From Ciona intestinalis (Eukaryota > Chordata > Ascidiacea > Phlebobranchia > Cionidae): 64,000 bases of DNA. Shown here piece by piece: positions 12,474 to 23,948 of the stretch. Each line of letters opens with the position of its first letter. The stretch's first letter is position 1. A program made the translations under genes and the position numbers. Location: assembly GCF_000224145.3 (NCBI RefSeq), contig NC_020170.2, positions 3,364,646 to 3,428,645 on the forward strand, in the 5' to 3' direction. The notes below the pieces were generated by a model. It searched no databases. It worked only from the letters and a program-made list of their open reading frames with translations, and had not been told where the DNA came from.

Positions 12474-12716
12474 GTACTTCTGGATAAATGGGATACCGTT
12501 TGCTCATGTATCTCAATTGTGTTTTGGACATTAACAACTAAAAGACTTTAAAACCACGGCCTCCGGTTTTATAACTTTTTAAATGTGTTTACTCACGGCC
12601 TACTAGAGATAACGTAAAAATGTGAATTATCAGGCCGTATCTCTAGTAGGCCGTGGTTTACTACCAAATGGCAAGAGAGTCAAAAAATATGTTGCATCTT
12701 ACCCTAACCTTTTATA
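12474..12716 (+). mobile_element. Miniature element type B with nested insertion
   Basis: Interrupted at GTTTACT by the 62-base palindromic element. Confidence 0.75.
12594..12655. mobile_element. Tiny palindromic element, copy 2, inserted in a miniature transposon
   Basis: 62 bases with perfect 17-bp inverted ends (CACGGCCTACTAGAGAT and complement), bounded by a 7-bp direct duplication GTTTACT at 12587-12593 and 12656-12662. Removing it would restore the host repeat's usual GTTTACTACCAAATGG, so the insertion boundary is exact. Confidence 0.8.
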
Positions 12717-13337
12717 CTCTATTTGTTTAAAACTTTCCAATTTTTGTTTAAATAAGAACAATCTAATGCAAATTAAACAAGTCGCTCGTCGCTGTATCAA
12801 AACGCATGCTGACAGCAGGCAGCTGATATACACGGTCAATTAACACGGTGAAGCATACTTATAAATGTCGAGATCGTGAGAAAGGATTATAGTGAGCAAA
12901 CTTATTCTACGTATTAAAAGGGTAAGACCATTCATGTCCCATATACACATCTTAAACAGTTAATGATAACGGAGTCTTACTCCACAGATTTTTGTATAAT
13001 GTGTTATATATTACATGTGGCATCGGCAAAATCATATTAGAAGAAACGCATATTCCGGTGCTTATAATCGAGAATCGTTAAAATTTCCTTACCAGCATTA
13101 CATATATGGGTATAATATAACCATGCAACAACTAATGTTACAACACCTCCGCAAATATTAAGTCTATAAACCTTTACCTTGAACGACATAAAAAGGTTAA
13201 ACATTAATCTATGTTAGTACTTCCGTATTTGTATACAGCAGACTATATCGACTCGTCGTGTTATTAAATATTTTAAAAGCAAATTAATGAGGTTACGAAG
13301 TGGAATGAAGGAATATGTGAAACTTTTTTGCTCTATT

Positions 13338-13495
13338 ATTTCGTTCCATTTGGTAGTGAACAAAGTGAACTAAAAGAATAATAAAACCGTATCCTCACGA
13401 CACCCATAGATCATAGATTGTTTAAAACTTAATCAGGACTATTAGCTTTTACGTGTTTTTCGTGTCTCGTCTGGCCACCCTACTACAGCAAGTAA
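13338..13495 (-). mobile_element. Miniature element type A, one end lost
   Basis: Begins in the body (TCGTTCCATTTGGTAGTGAA) and keeps the GGCCACCCTACTA end. Confidence 0.7.
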
Positions 13496-13700
13496 CCCCT
13501 ATACCACGTTTATTGTTGTATATTTAACACGATATTCTAAGCGTGAGGATTCATTCTGTAAACTAAGGCATACCAAGGCCCTGGGACGGCAATGAATTAT
13601 TTATATGTTTGGACTGCATTTTTTGCAACCGGATTTTGCGTGCGGGACGCTGGCTATAGATAAACAGCAGTGTGTGGATATATAGGCACGTAACCATGGT

Positions 13701-13894
13701 ATAGTACTGTGGAATAAGATGGAATACTGTTAGCACCAAAATCCCCTATTTCCTGATTGTATTTTGAACTTTTATAACAACGCTATTTTAGAGTCGCGGA
13801 CTGGTTATGTAATTGGGTAAGTATTCTTTGTTTACTACCAAATAGGACGAAAAAATAGAATGACAACCTGTCTCATTTTGCTTTACTCTAATAC
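13701..13894 (+). mobile_element. Miniature element type B
   Basis: Full copy; ends TAGTACTGTGGAATAAGATG and TTTGCTTTACTCTAATAC. Confidence 0.8.
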
Positions 13895-14491
13895 AAGAAA
13901 GTCGATTGTTTTCGTGCAACTTATACCGAAGTCGCATAAAACTGCGGATTAATCCATTTATTGGCTTACACACGCCAGCTAGCAGTAAGCTTACATCAAG
14001 TATGGCAACCGCTTGCGAATCTACCTTATAATTTGTGGCCTAAAAGCGGCAAGGGTGCAGAAAACAATGAATATATGTATAGTCACCCGTGTAGATTATT
14101 GTACACAAAATAACAAATATTTACAGCATAGCCGGATGAGATCTATAAATATTATTATACTCATATAAACATTGCCAATATTACCCAAATCCCGATACGT
14201 ATCTGTCGGATTAAAGTCGCTTATTTTATAAGAGGCGCCTTTTTTTTAAAAGGATTGAAAAATCTATGTATAGCAGTAACATCTATAATGCATTACACAT
14301 AGTATTGTTACTGTCGATATAATAAATCTACAATCTCAGAACGAAGGGGCAAAAATAGAATTTTATGCTGAAGTGTCGAGTATAGATTACGTTACATAAA
14401 CACATTTAAGTGTGCACTAACGCTTTAGTAACATGGCAATAGTATATATGTACCAAATAGAATGTTTTTAATCTCTTTGTCCTAAACTATA

Positions 14492-14688
14492 GTAGAGTGG
14501 GGCAAGATGGCACACCTTTAGCACATAACATCTAAATATCCTGACCGTGTTTAAAACAATTAACAACGGTCTATGAGAGTCGCGAGGATATAGTTGTATT
14601 ATTCATTGAATGTTCTTTGTTTACCACCAAATGAGAAAAGAAAATAGATTGAAAAGGTGTCCCATCTTTCCCGCCCTACTATATATAC
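14492..14688 (+). mobile_element. Miniature element type A
   Basis: Full copy flanked by TATA on both sides. Confidence 0.88.
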
Positions 14689-15327
14689 ATTTCTAAACAT
14701 TATATGAAACTGCATCTAAATCATAATATATTTGTGTAAATGAAATCTGACGTTCAAAATTTGGACAGCTAGATAGTTATTGATAAAATAAAAATATTAA
14801 TTGACAGGTGTAATTGGCGTATATAGTATCAAAATTGACATTTTTTTAACCTGCAATATTTTCTTAGTTTTATTTTGTGGATATTTTTCAACATATATTT
14901 GGGTATATTCGATTCACAGGTGCCTATACATTACATTAAATCCGTGCCTATCAAAAACAATATGTGAAAACGTCCATATAACTTAAATATTTTGAACTTT
15001 TTTCGCGTTTGTATAAAGCTTTAAAACAACTGCCAATCGAAAAATGTACAACGCGCATTTGTGACATCACAGAACTTGATATGAAGTAATAATGACACTG
15101 ATCTTCAATATCATAATAAACGTCATAGATCTCAGTTCCAGTAACATAAATAAAATATGGTAATCGTAACGTAAACAATTTCTCGTGGAATAAGATTGAG
15201 GTAATGAATTATAGATATAAGACGGCGCATAGAGGTACTTATCTACAAAAATAAAAGCATTTGGTTCTAGCAATGTCTTGCATGTAGTCAGCGAGTTAAA
15301 CGTTGTATGTATGGATCTTATCCGTTA

Positions 15328-15552
15328 AGTAGGGTGGGGGGAAGATGGGATACCTTTTCATTCTCTTTTCTTGTCCCATTCGGTATTAAAAAAAGAACAT
15401 TTAAAGACTTAGTAAACAAAGACGATACGAGAATTATAAAACCGCATCATCACGACTCCCATAGACCATTGTTAACTGTTTAAAACACGATCAGGATATT
15501 TAGAAATTTTATTGTTAAACGTGTTTCGGCCCCTTCCCATTTACTATTATAG
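15328..15552 (-). mobile_element. Miniature element type A with internal duplication
   Basis: About 30 bases longer than usual: an AAAGA...AGTAAACAAAGA segment is repeated inside. Confidence 0.8.
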
Positions 15553-15708
15553 TTTATAACAAAAAGTTTCCAAACAGTTTATTTGGTAGGAGCTATATAC
15601 ACCAATAATAAATATGCACTAAATACAGACAGCAAAATATTAAACAATTTTTGAATACAGCTTTTTTTTAATAATTTGAAAACTTTGAATCGTGATCTCA
15701 TTATAAAC

Positions 15709-15918
15709 AAATAATACATTAGTGGCTCATCTGGTATAAATACGTAGTGTATATCCAACGTTTTATCTGCCATATACGAGACTTTATTAGGTAACTGCGA
15801 GACTTCAACGAGACTTCATTTTCATTTCGGTTTCCCTGATGAAGTCTCGCCGCATGGCAGACGAAACGTTGGAAATACACTACGTTTTTATACCAGATGA
15901 GCCACTAATATATTATTT
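15709..15918. repeat. Long inverted repeat with about 65-bp arms
   Basis: Arm 15709-15773 is the near-perfect reverse complement of 15854-15918 (GCAGACGAAACGTTGG and ATACCAGATGAGCCACTAAT in the right arm). The 80-base loop contains a second inverted pair (GAGACTTCA and TGAAGTCTC). The right half holds CTGATGA at 15836 and GAAA at 15863. Confidence 0.85.
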
Positions 15919-16587
15919 ATACTATGCCTGGTAGCAGAAGTAACAGTATACTCATTATAACCAGTCATTTATATAAAATACACATACGATATCTACTTCT
16001 GAGTGGGCCATGTAAGCGCTTACCATTTGCTTGTGTGATGGGTAGTACGTCTGTTCCACAAGAGGGAATTTCTCTGGACCCAATCGCTTTTGGATTCGTA
16101 TCAGCTGAGAGAACTAAAACAAAAATAATTTTAAATCTTTCAAGTATCGATTTTGGTTTTGCGTCTTTGTCTCCTTGAATAAAAGGCATTACTAAAAAAA
16201 CAAAAGAAAATCGATTTTAAAGAAGGCCTAATTTTACTCCTTCTTTTATTTGCCTGCTGAATGTAATGCATACCGGCATATTTGAATTTTGAATTAAATA
16301 TAGAAATAAAACCTGCATTTTTTAGTTCTGAAATGTAATTGCAATACAGTAGTTTCCGTTTTAAATGACACAAATAAATGCAAACGTCTTGCATGGGTGA
16401 CAAATATGACGTCATTCATTTAATACGAATCGATTTCGTTTAAGATGATTTTAGAACAATATGCAAATTAAGTATTTTGAATTGCTGTTGTAATCATTAT
16501 TACAGTACTGATAAGTTAATCGATATTATTAAAAAAAAGCATTTAGGCCTATTTGTTAAATTTAAGAATGATGTAAATTGGGTATAT

Positions 16588-16784
16588 TAGGGTGAGGAAA
16601 GATGGGACACCTTTTCATTCTGTTTTCTCGTCCTATTTAGTAGTTTAAACAAAGAACATTCAATATTTATAAAACCGTATTCTTACAACTTTTATAGACC
16701 GTTGGTATAATTGTTTAAAACACGATCGGGATATGTTAATATTATCTGCCAAAGGTGTCCCATCTTTCCCCACCCTACTATACC
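16588..16784 (-). mobile_element. Miniature element type A
   Basis: Full copy. Confidence 0.88.
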
Positions 16785-16837
16785 TATACATATGTTTATA
16801 TCAGGTGTTGCGTATGGTATTCTAAAACTTTTCATGT

Positions 16838-16975
16838 AATGTGGGGCAAAATGAACCTAGTTTTAACAGCTAACGTTATTTTAGAGTCGTAACGATTCGG
16901 TTATACACTGTGTTTACTTTCAAACTTGACAATAAAAGAGAATGAAAATTAGGGGCATCTTAAAATAGCCTACCT
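16838..16975 (+). mobile_element. Miniature element type B, shortened
   Basis: Retains AATGTGGGGCAAAATG and part of the body; 50 bases from the preceding element. Confidence 0.6.
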
Positions 16976-17296
16976 GTCAGTAAGGGTTTTCCGCTATAAC
17001 TGATAAACTACAATGATAGTGGATTTTTTCTTCGATTTTTTTTAAAGAATTTCGGTTAAAACGGAAATCGAAAATTTCATATGAACTTCAAAAATTACCG
17101 ATTGGTTGTGCGAAAAGCGTCACAAATTAGAATCAATACAGTTCAAACAAAAATATATATACGTTTAAACATTTTTGCGAATCCGTGTATATATTATGCT
17201 GCGGTAAAATGGTTCAAGTGCGTATTTCTTTATCATACAACTTAACCAAACCATAATCACAAAAAAATCATGTGACTTTTGAAAATTTTTTCTTAC

Positions 17297-20200
17297 CGTC
17301 CACGGTTTGTCCATAAAGTTAAACTGAGAATGCAGAGAATTCACGGAAGGAATTCCACCGTATTTAAGTCCAATTACAAGGTTTCTAAAATCTTCCCCCT
17401 GGGCCATCGATCTGGGAGTTTGACGGACAAGCAGAAAATCAGGTTTGAATGATCTATTGAAGGGAAGGGAACGTTACATATGTTATACTGAATGTATACA
17501 GTAGGGTAGGGAAGATGGGACACCTTTTACCTCTATTTTCTCGCCCCGTTTAGTAGTAAACAAAGAACTTTCAAGAAATGACTCCTATTGACCGTTAGTA
17601 ATTGTTTAAAACACGATCAGGATATTTAGATATTATGTGCTAAAGGTGTCCCATCTTCCCCCACCCTACTATATATATAGAATATTCACCAAAATTGTAT
17701 AGAGACGTTATTATTAACGAAACATTTCACGATGGGACAATAAATGTTGAAATATTTTATACTAAATGCTCTTATTTACAAAAGGTATTGTATATAAAGT
17801 CACGTTGATATTCAACGTGACTTTATATATTTTTGGCTGGAGAGCTAAGAGTTTTTAGACATTTGGCTGGAGATAAAAGACATTTTTGGCTGGAGAGCTA
17901 AGAGTTATAACATAGGTGTAGTATTAAACATTACGCAGGTTAGTTCATATACACCTAGCGGCATGTGGAAGTATTGTGAACATTAACCTTTTATTATAAT
18001 GTGTGTTTCATGTAACACAATATAGGTTGCGGTAAGGTGGCTATAATTTTATTTCATTTTGCTGTTCGCATTTGGTATTGAAAAAGCATGGCCAGTCGTT
18101 AAAAATGTAGCTTGGAAAATGGTATATTATGTACAAACGGTATCCATCTTTTCCTACCGTACTATATCTGTTTAGCAATAACTGGTCAATACCTTTAATT
18201 AAGTAAAAATATTACCTAACCACTTTGTTGCCGTTCCTGTAACAGTTGATATCGACAGTTACACCATTTACGCTGTGACTTGATAAACTCAATTCACTGA
18301 ATTCTGCCTGCAAAGAAAATAACAACATAACATTAAATCTTATTCTTATAAAGTGTCTAGGTATATTTAAAGGGTTTTGACTCGAAGAGAAAAAGTAGAA
18401 ACGAATAAACACGGTCGTTTACACCCACTGAAACAAACAAAAACCGCCGCCCAATTAGGTATTTTTCCGATTTTATAATTTTATTTTATTTCTAACCAAC
18501 AAATGTCAAGTGTTTAAATTCGTCCCATTTGACATTTTTCCAATTAGAGCACAAATTTGTTTCAATTAATTCGCGGTAACTCTTCCGTCTATTTGTTAAC
18601 CCGAATGGAAGCTTTGAGATACCGCATTCGAATAAATGTTGTTCCGAATAAACCAGACCATGCATGCATATAAATCCATTTTAAGATCAATGCAAGGAGA
18701 AATTGGCATGATGCTTCCAAAATACATGAAATAGTACTGTGGGTGAAGGTGGGACACCTTTAGCTCGTAATATCCAAATATCCTGATTGCGTTTTAAACA
18801 ATTAACAACGGTCTATGGAAGTCGTAAAGTTACAGTTTTAAAATTCTTTGAATGTTTTTTGTTTACTACCAAATGGGACGAGAAAATGGTATAAAAAGGT
18901 GTCCCATCTCCCCCCACCCTACTGTATATATAGTAGGTTGGGGGTAAGATAGGACATTCACCATTTTTCTCGTCCCATTCGGTAGTAAACAAAGAATATT
19001 TACGGAGTTATATACAACTGTAGCTCGATCATAAATCCCAGGTGCCTATATATACCATTACTGTGATGGATACCAGCATTAAAAATTAGAATAGATTAAA
19101 ATAAAGCATGCGGCTTCTTACTTGTTCCACACGAACAGTATAATCATTATGAATCTTCCTGCCTTTCAAATATTTGGACCTGTTTGAAAGGATAAAACAA
19201 ATATTAACATAAATTAAAAAAACAGAAAATATTTCTCAGGCTGTATTTCTCATACATAAATTTGATGTTAAATGTAAAATCTGTAAAAATCTGTTTTAAT
19301 GAAAAAATCTGCTTCTGCATGTAAAAACCTGTTTCAATTACAAACATTTAAAGTGGAGTGTCAAAACAGTGAAGTATGGGTAAGTATAGCGTAAAGATAA
19401 TTTAGTATTGTGTGGATGGACATTAATGTAACTGTTACAGTATATGCGCGAAATGAGTGGGAACAGCGAAGTTTAAATCAGCACAACTTAAAACATAAAA
19501 AATTACCAATCCGTATGTTGTTCATCGACCACAAGAACAGTCTTTATCTGTTCATTACCATCAACTTTTAAAACTGCCAGTGGATTTCCTGATGCAAGTG
19601 ACGCAAAGAACCCGCCAGTGCTGCTGACTTGACCTAAAAATGAATGAATTAATGAATGTAACTTGCTTCAAGCTCGCTTGGCAAATAACAACAGTCGTTA
19701 TAATATATGGGTGTATTGTTTCATACATCTCGTGTCCACTTACAAGTTACCCGCACGGATGTAACTTTTGTGGGTGGTGGTTTTGCCTGTATGGCTGACT
19801 ATACCGCCTAAAATCATCACATTAAACGGTGTACCGCCTAAAATCATCACATTAAACGGTGCGCATTGGCCCGTAGCTAATTAAAACTTAATAGATTCAT
19901 ATAACTCTGTCAATTAATTATAGAACTGAGACATACCGACGCAGACAGGAATATTATCTCGAGTTCCAGAATTTTATGAATTATTAATAACTGCCTTCAA
20001 ACTACCGTATGGGTAATTGAGAAATTACAAGCCTTTTCGTTTAACCTAACCATGCTTAACATTTCGTACGAATCATAGCCCCTTGAGTATAATGCATTGT
20101 AGTTACTTGTATCTCATCTTGATAACTTCTATATATAGTAGAGTGGGGAAAGACAGGTTACCTTTATCACATAATATCCAAATTTCCTAATCGTGTTTTA

Positions 20201-20816
20201 AACACTTAACAATTACGGTCTATATATAGGAGTCGTGAGGACATGGTTTTATAAATCTTTGAATGTTCTTTGCTTACTACCAAATAGGACGAGAAACCAG
20301 AATGCAAAGATGTCCCATCTTCCCCCAACCAACTATATAATAATAATAATATAAACTTATTTGTGTCTTCGATTGCGGTAGCGAAGATTAAAAAATAAAT
20401 AAAACGAAAAGACAGGACAAAGCGACAAAACAAACAGTCCTTAAAACACGCTTACCATTAAAAACGTATTTGCATTTAGTTGGAGGAAAAAGGAATAATC
20501 CCTATACACCTTGTACATTATGTAGGCATTGTTAATCGTATAATAGATGGTTTATATGTATATATACAATAATATTAATAAGTAAATGAACGATCTGGTG
20601 TCTCATACCTGACTGTGCTGGGTTAACATTTGTCTTATTTTGTTGATTAATCCCAGGTTGTGCAATTTGTTGCTTTTGCGGTGTGCCTCGGGAAACTGAT
20701 GACGTAACACTGACGTCATCGTCGCTTTCCAGATATCCGTTCGGAAGATTCGAGTTAAAATTAGTGTCAGAAAATCGACGTTTTAAAAAGTTCATAGCAT
20801 TTTGCATTGAAGACAT
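17297..20816 (-). CDS. SYN: Synapsin, first five coding exons (3' part off the left edge)
   Basis: Synaptic-vesicle phosphoprotein. Coding exons on the minus strand: 20816-20609, 19633-19507, 19179-19122, 18307-18216, 17453-17297; 214 residues, ending in phase 0 with a GTAAGA donor. The conserved domain A start [20 protein letters not shown] matches vertebrate [20 protein letters not shown] and keeps the RRxS site phosphorylated by PKA and CaMK in known synapsins. The ATG homologous to the vertebrate start is at 20795; two in-frame ATGs lie upstream, the first at 20816. A Gln/Asn/Pro-rich linker leads to the ATP-grasp C domain: [50 protein letters not shown], then [20 protein letters not shown] and FNFMDKPWT. 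The next exon is not in the window, so the following intron must span the two TIMP genes. Confidence 0.95.
17500..17676 (-). mobile_element. Miniature element type A, small internal deletion
   Basis: Lies 45 bases right of the 5' (acceptor) end of synapsin exon 5, in intron 4. Confidence 0.88.
17791..17829. repeat. Perfect hairpin, 18-bp arms
   Basis: TATATAAAGTCACGTTGA, spacer TAT, then the exact reverse complement. It is followed at 17830-17906 by three spaced copies of a GGCTGGAGA(GCTAAGAG) motif. Immediately downstream (minus sense: upstream) of no exon; it lies in synapsin intron 4. Confidence 0.9.
18023..18169 (-). mobile_element. Miniature element type B, degraded
   Basis: Only the ends (GGTTGCGGTAAGGTGGC; CCATCTTTTCCTACCGTACT) and scattered body segments remain. 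Confidence 0.55.
18733..18931 (+). mobile_element. Miniature element type A
   Basis: Full copy, directly abutting the next fragment. Confidence 0.88.
18932..19035 (-). mobile_element. Miniature element type B, 5' half only
   Basis: From TAGGTTGGGGGTAAGATAGG to GTAGCTCGATCAT; the rest is missing. Confidence 0.65.
19643..19800 (+). repeat. Dispersed repeat C, 5' two thirds
   Basis: AATGAATGTAACTTGCTTCA, CAGTCGTTATAATATATGGG, ATACATCTCGTGTCCACTTA; the 3' part is lost. Intron 1 of synapsin, directly left of the 31-base tandem repeat. Confidence 0.65.
19803..19862. repeat. 31-base tandem repeat, two units
   Basis: ACCGCCTAAAATCATCACAT followed by TAAACGGTGT occurs twice, essentially identical. 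Synapsin intron 1. Confidence 0.85.
20138..20337 (+). mobile_element. Miniature element type A
   Basis: Full copy in synapsin intron 1. Confidence 0.85.
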
Positions 20817-21276
20817 CTTAATTTTAGTAAAAAAAGAACCCAAGTATCAATCTGTGGATGTAAGAATTAATAGCTTCGTAAAAAGAGACCTAAATAGAAT
20901 GTAATTTCTTTTGGAGTATTTAAATTGAGATATATTGGTTACAGATGTCGTATATAGACCTATAAAATCTTTAGCTGCACGAAAAATTTAAAATTGCTAC
21001 ATTATTCTTGCCTTAGTACATAGATGCAGTAACTATGTAGATAGCCAATTGCAGAGTTTTAATTTACAATTTGACTGTAAATGTAATAGTGCAGGTAAGC
21101 CCATGGGAGCAATATTGATTTACTAAGTTCAACTTTCTAATTAAACTCAAATGAAAGTCATTTAAAGTTGGTCCAACTATAAGCATTGATGGACCTTGAA
21201 AACGTTTTAACTTGAGAGAATTGCATTTAAATCTATATTTTTTTGCAAAGCACAACAAGGCGCATTTACATTATAT

Positions 21277-21472
21277 AGTGGGTGGGTGGGGGGACGAGAC
21301 ACATTTAGCCCATAATATCCAAATGCCCTGGTCGTGTTTTAAACAATTGACAATGGTCTATGGTGGTAAGGATACGATTTTATAATTCTTTGTATGTTCT
21401 TTGTTTACTACCAAATGGGACGAAAAAAAAGAATGAAAAGGTGTCCCATCTTCCCCAGCCTATACTGTACAT
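21277..21472 (+). mobile_element. Miniature element type A
   Basis: Full copy upstream of synapsin. Confidence 0.85.
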
Positions 21473-21497
21473 TTACTGATGTTAAATTTCAAGAAAT

Positions 21498-21691
21498 ATA
21501 GTACTGTGGGGTAAGATGTTGCATCCTTAGCACCTAAATGCCATATTTCCTGATCGGGTTTTAAACAATAAACAACACTCTTTTAGAGTCGCGAGGCTAT
21601 ATGGTTATAAATTATGTAAATATTCTTTGTTTACTACCACAAAGATAAAGCACTGAAACATCTCCCATCTTAACCCATCTTCTTACATGTT
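21498..21691 (+). mobile_element. Miniature element type B
   Basis: Full copy only 25 bases after a type-A element in the same orientation. Confidence 0.82.
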
Positions 21692-23343
21692 TGTTGGCCT
21701 ACGAGGCCCAAACGTTAACATACATAATATAGTTGTATTTGGGTCTAATTTGAATATAACAAAACTATAGGGGGCAAGCAAAGTACGTTCATATCCTCTG
21801 TGTGTCGATACGACCACCGTCTACACTCTACAACCATTAGCAAAATTGACGCTCTGAATTATCTAGGCTTATTGTAATGTTCACCCACCGGGAATAACAT
21901 AAAATCAATAAACCCCAAACATTTTGTTTCTAAGATTAGCTAGCGTTACTGAGACAGATGGTGCAGTTTCCTTTTAAAACTATAGTGAAGACAATAATAG
22001 AAAGAAGTAATCACACAACAGACCTTTACACTGCTGCACTATTACTATGATCGTATTATACTTGCATTTATTTGGCAGAAATACAAAATAGAGCTTCTAT
22101 GCTTATGCTTTACTACGTATGGCCTACAGATATAGGAGATAAGCACAATTGTAATTGCATTCTCTCCGATTCTTAATCCTCTTCGTATTATCGACACTTC
22201 TCTGGACCCTGTTCTATGACCAATAGTTCAACCAGTTGAAAAGATACAGTTTTTTGCCAAATGACTATACGAATGCCCACTCATTAATATTTCATAATAG
22301 CTCGACTCCTTCAACCTGTTTTAAGCAGCTTATATTTTACCTTTACTGGAATACTGTTTACTTTTATAACTTTGGTTAGAAAACAAAGCAAATTAAATAT
22401 AACGCACTATTGTCAATGAAAGCATAAAAAAATAAGAAACTTTTAAAACCAAAAAAAGTTTAATCGTTTGAAAATTCCCAATACTGTATACGATTTAGAA
22501 TCTGCCTGATTAAAACCTTACTACCTGTTTTGGTAAAACCTACACACTTCTTATTCTTTCTGTATTCTTATATTAGCTGCGCTTGACTAAGCTTGTAGGA
22601 GTGCCCTCGGAACTCTGACCCGTTTCCAAGCTACAGTACTACCTCGTCCAAATTTCCTAATCGATATGGTTTGATGAAATGGACCATTGAGAATTGAAAC
22701 CTAAATAATATAGGCTAACCTAGGAGCATCATATGGAATTATATTATTTGCATTCGGATTTCAAGCAGTACAATTTACTATCTCATATTGTGTATGAGTG
22801 TGCTCCATATTTATAGAAGCATAATCAATAACTCAATAGTGTCATGGCCTGTTTATAAATAAAGTTTAGTGTGTAAAAATTTAGGCAAAGACCTATTTTG
22901 CATTCAATATTTTAAATATAGTAGGCCTGTATACCATCTACAACACGTTAAATCGGTAGTAGTTTATCGCTATTTAAGAGATAAAATCGAATTTAACATT
23001 TAACTAACCAGCGTAGGCTATAGGCCTACCCTTTTAGAATTTTACCTTATGAAACATTAAAATATATAGACCCAATTAAATTATTGAAACGGAAATCATT
23101 TTTGGCAGCTACTTAGTAATTTTTTTTTCAAATCAGCATTGCATGGTATTGCTTACAAATAGATAGTTATCGTAAACGGAACATATCGCACGTGACAGTT
23201 TCGTTTTAAAACGTTCAATTTTCCGTTGTTAGTTTTAAGAAAATGTTTATATTAGCCACATAACTGTCCAAGTATTGCTAAGAACACTAGAGCTACAAGA
23301 AGATGGGTAAGAATGTTCAAGTGCTTTGCGATAAAGGTAAAAC

Positions 23344-23461
23344 GCCTACGACACCCGGTATTCCCAGGCGGTCACCCATCCAAGTACTAACCGGGCCCGA
23401 CGTTGCTTAACTTCCCAGATCGGACGAGATGGGGTGTTTTCAACGTGGTATGGTCGTAGGC
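23344..23461 (-). rRNA. 5S rRNA, copy 1
   Basis: Read on the minus strand it starts GCCTACGACCATACC and ends GGGTGTCGTAGGC, with the canonical GATGGGTGACCGCCTGGGAA internal control region. The two ends pair as helix I. A TTTT run follows the 3' end and serves as polymerase III terminator. It differs from the other copies at a few positions, including the end helix, which it keeps fully paired (TGTCGTAGGC). Confidence 0.97.
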
Positions 23462-23511
23462 GATAGAACTTCGCGAAACAGTGCTTTTACCCGCGATTCG
23501 CTATGACGTCA
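23462..23511 (-). promoter_or_regulatory. 5S upstream element with TGACGTCA
   Basis: Immediately upstream of copy 1 lie a conserved proximal box (AGCACTGTTTCGCGAAGT, about -10 to -27) and a palindromic TGACGTCA at 23504-23511 (-43 to -50). The same two elements recur at the same distances upstream of copy 2, with TGACGTCA at 23810-23817. This looks like an external promoter added to the internal 5S control region. Confidence 0.55.
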
Positions 23512-23649
23512 TAGTTAAAAGGCAATACACTGCCAAAAGGCCAATTATTTATCGATACCGTTGGCATTGTATTTTTAACTGTGAAGGTGTTCCAATTTTT
23601 AGAGCACAGTAGGAAAGCACATTTAAAATTTTTGCGATAAAAGTAAAAC

Positions 23650-23767
23650 GCCTACAACACCCGGTATTCCCAGGCGGTCACCCATCCAAGTACTAACCGG
23701 GCCCGACGTTGCTTAACTTCCCAGATCGGACGAGATGGGGTGTTCTCAATGTGGTATGGTCGTAGGC
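23650..23767 (-). rRNA. 5S rRNA, copy 2
   Basis: Same 118-base gene about 306 bases from copy 1. The 3' end reads GTTGTAGGC, giving a G-U pair in helix I, followed by GTTTTAC as terminator. One base change (caaTgtgg on the plus strand) distinguishes it from copy 3. The upstream flank closely resembles that of copy 1 for at least 55 bases. Confidence 0.97.
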
Positions 23768-23948
23768 GAACGTACTTCACGAAACAGCGCTTTTACCTGC
23801 GATGCGTTATGACGTCATAGTTAAAAAGGAATACACTGTCAAATAGGAATTTCTTTATCTATTTTGCTGTAGTTTTAAATCGTAAAGATGCTCCTATTTT
23901 ACAGTAGGAAGATCGCGTCTAAACTTTTTGGATAAATGACGAAAACAC

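Larger units (their letters stand above)
12033..17296. other. Synapsin intron without further genes
   Basis: This stretch between the second TIMP gene and synapsin exon 5 holds eight miniature transposon copies, a nested palindromic insertion, and a 210-base inverted repeat at 15709-15918. I looked on the minus strand for the rest of the synapsin C domain (the SGMGKV and DTCSEIFGG regions) and did not find it, here or further left. Confidence 0.6.
20844..23343. other. Gene-free stretch upstream of synapsin
   Basis: It holds two adjacent miniature transposons (21277-21691) and then about 1.6 kb (21692-23343) of AT-rich sequence in which I recognise no gene, repeat or RNA. The synapsin promoter presumably lies just right of 20816, but no core element is evident. 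Confidence 0.5.

Noticed and set aside
15579-15773. 64-residue minus-strand frame beginning MADKTLDIHYVFIPDEP
   Set aside because: It is produced by the arm of the inverted repeat, which encodes a similar frame on the other strand; repeat-derived, not a gene.
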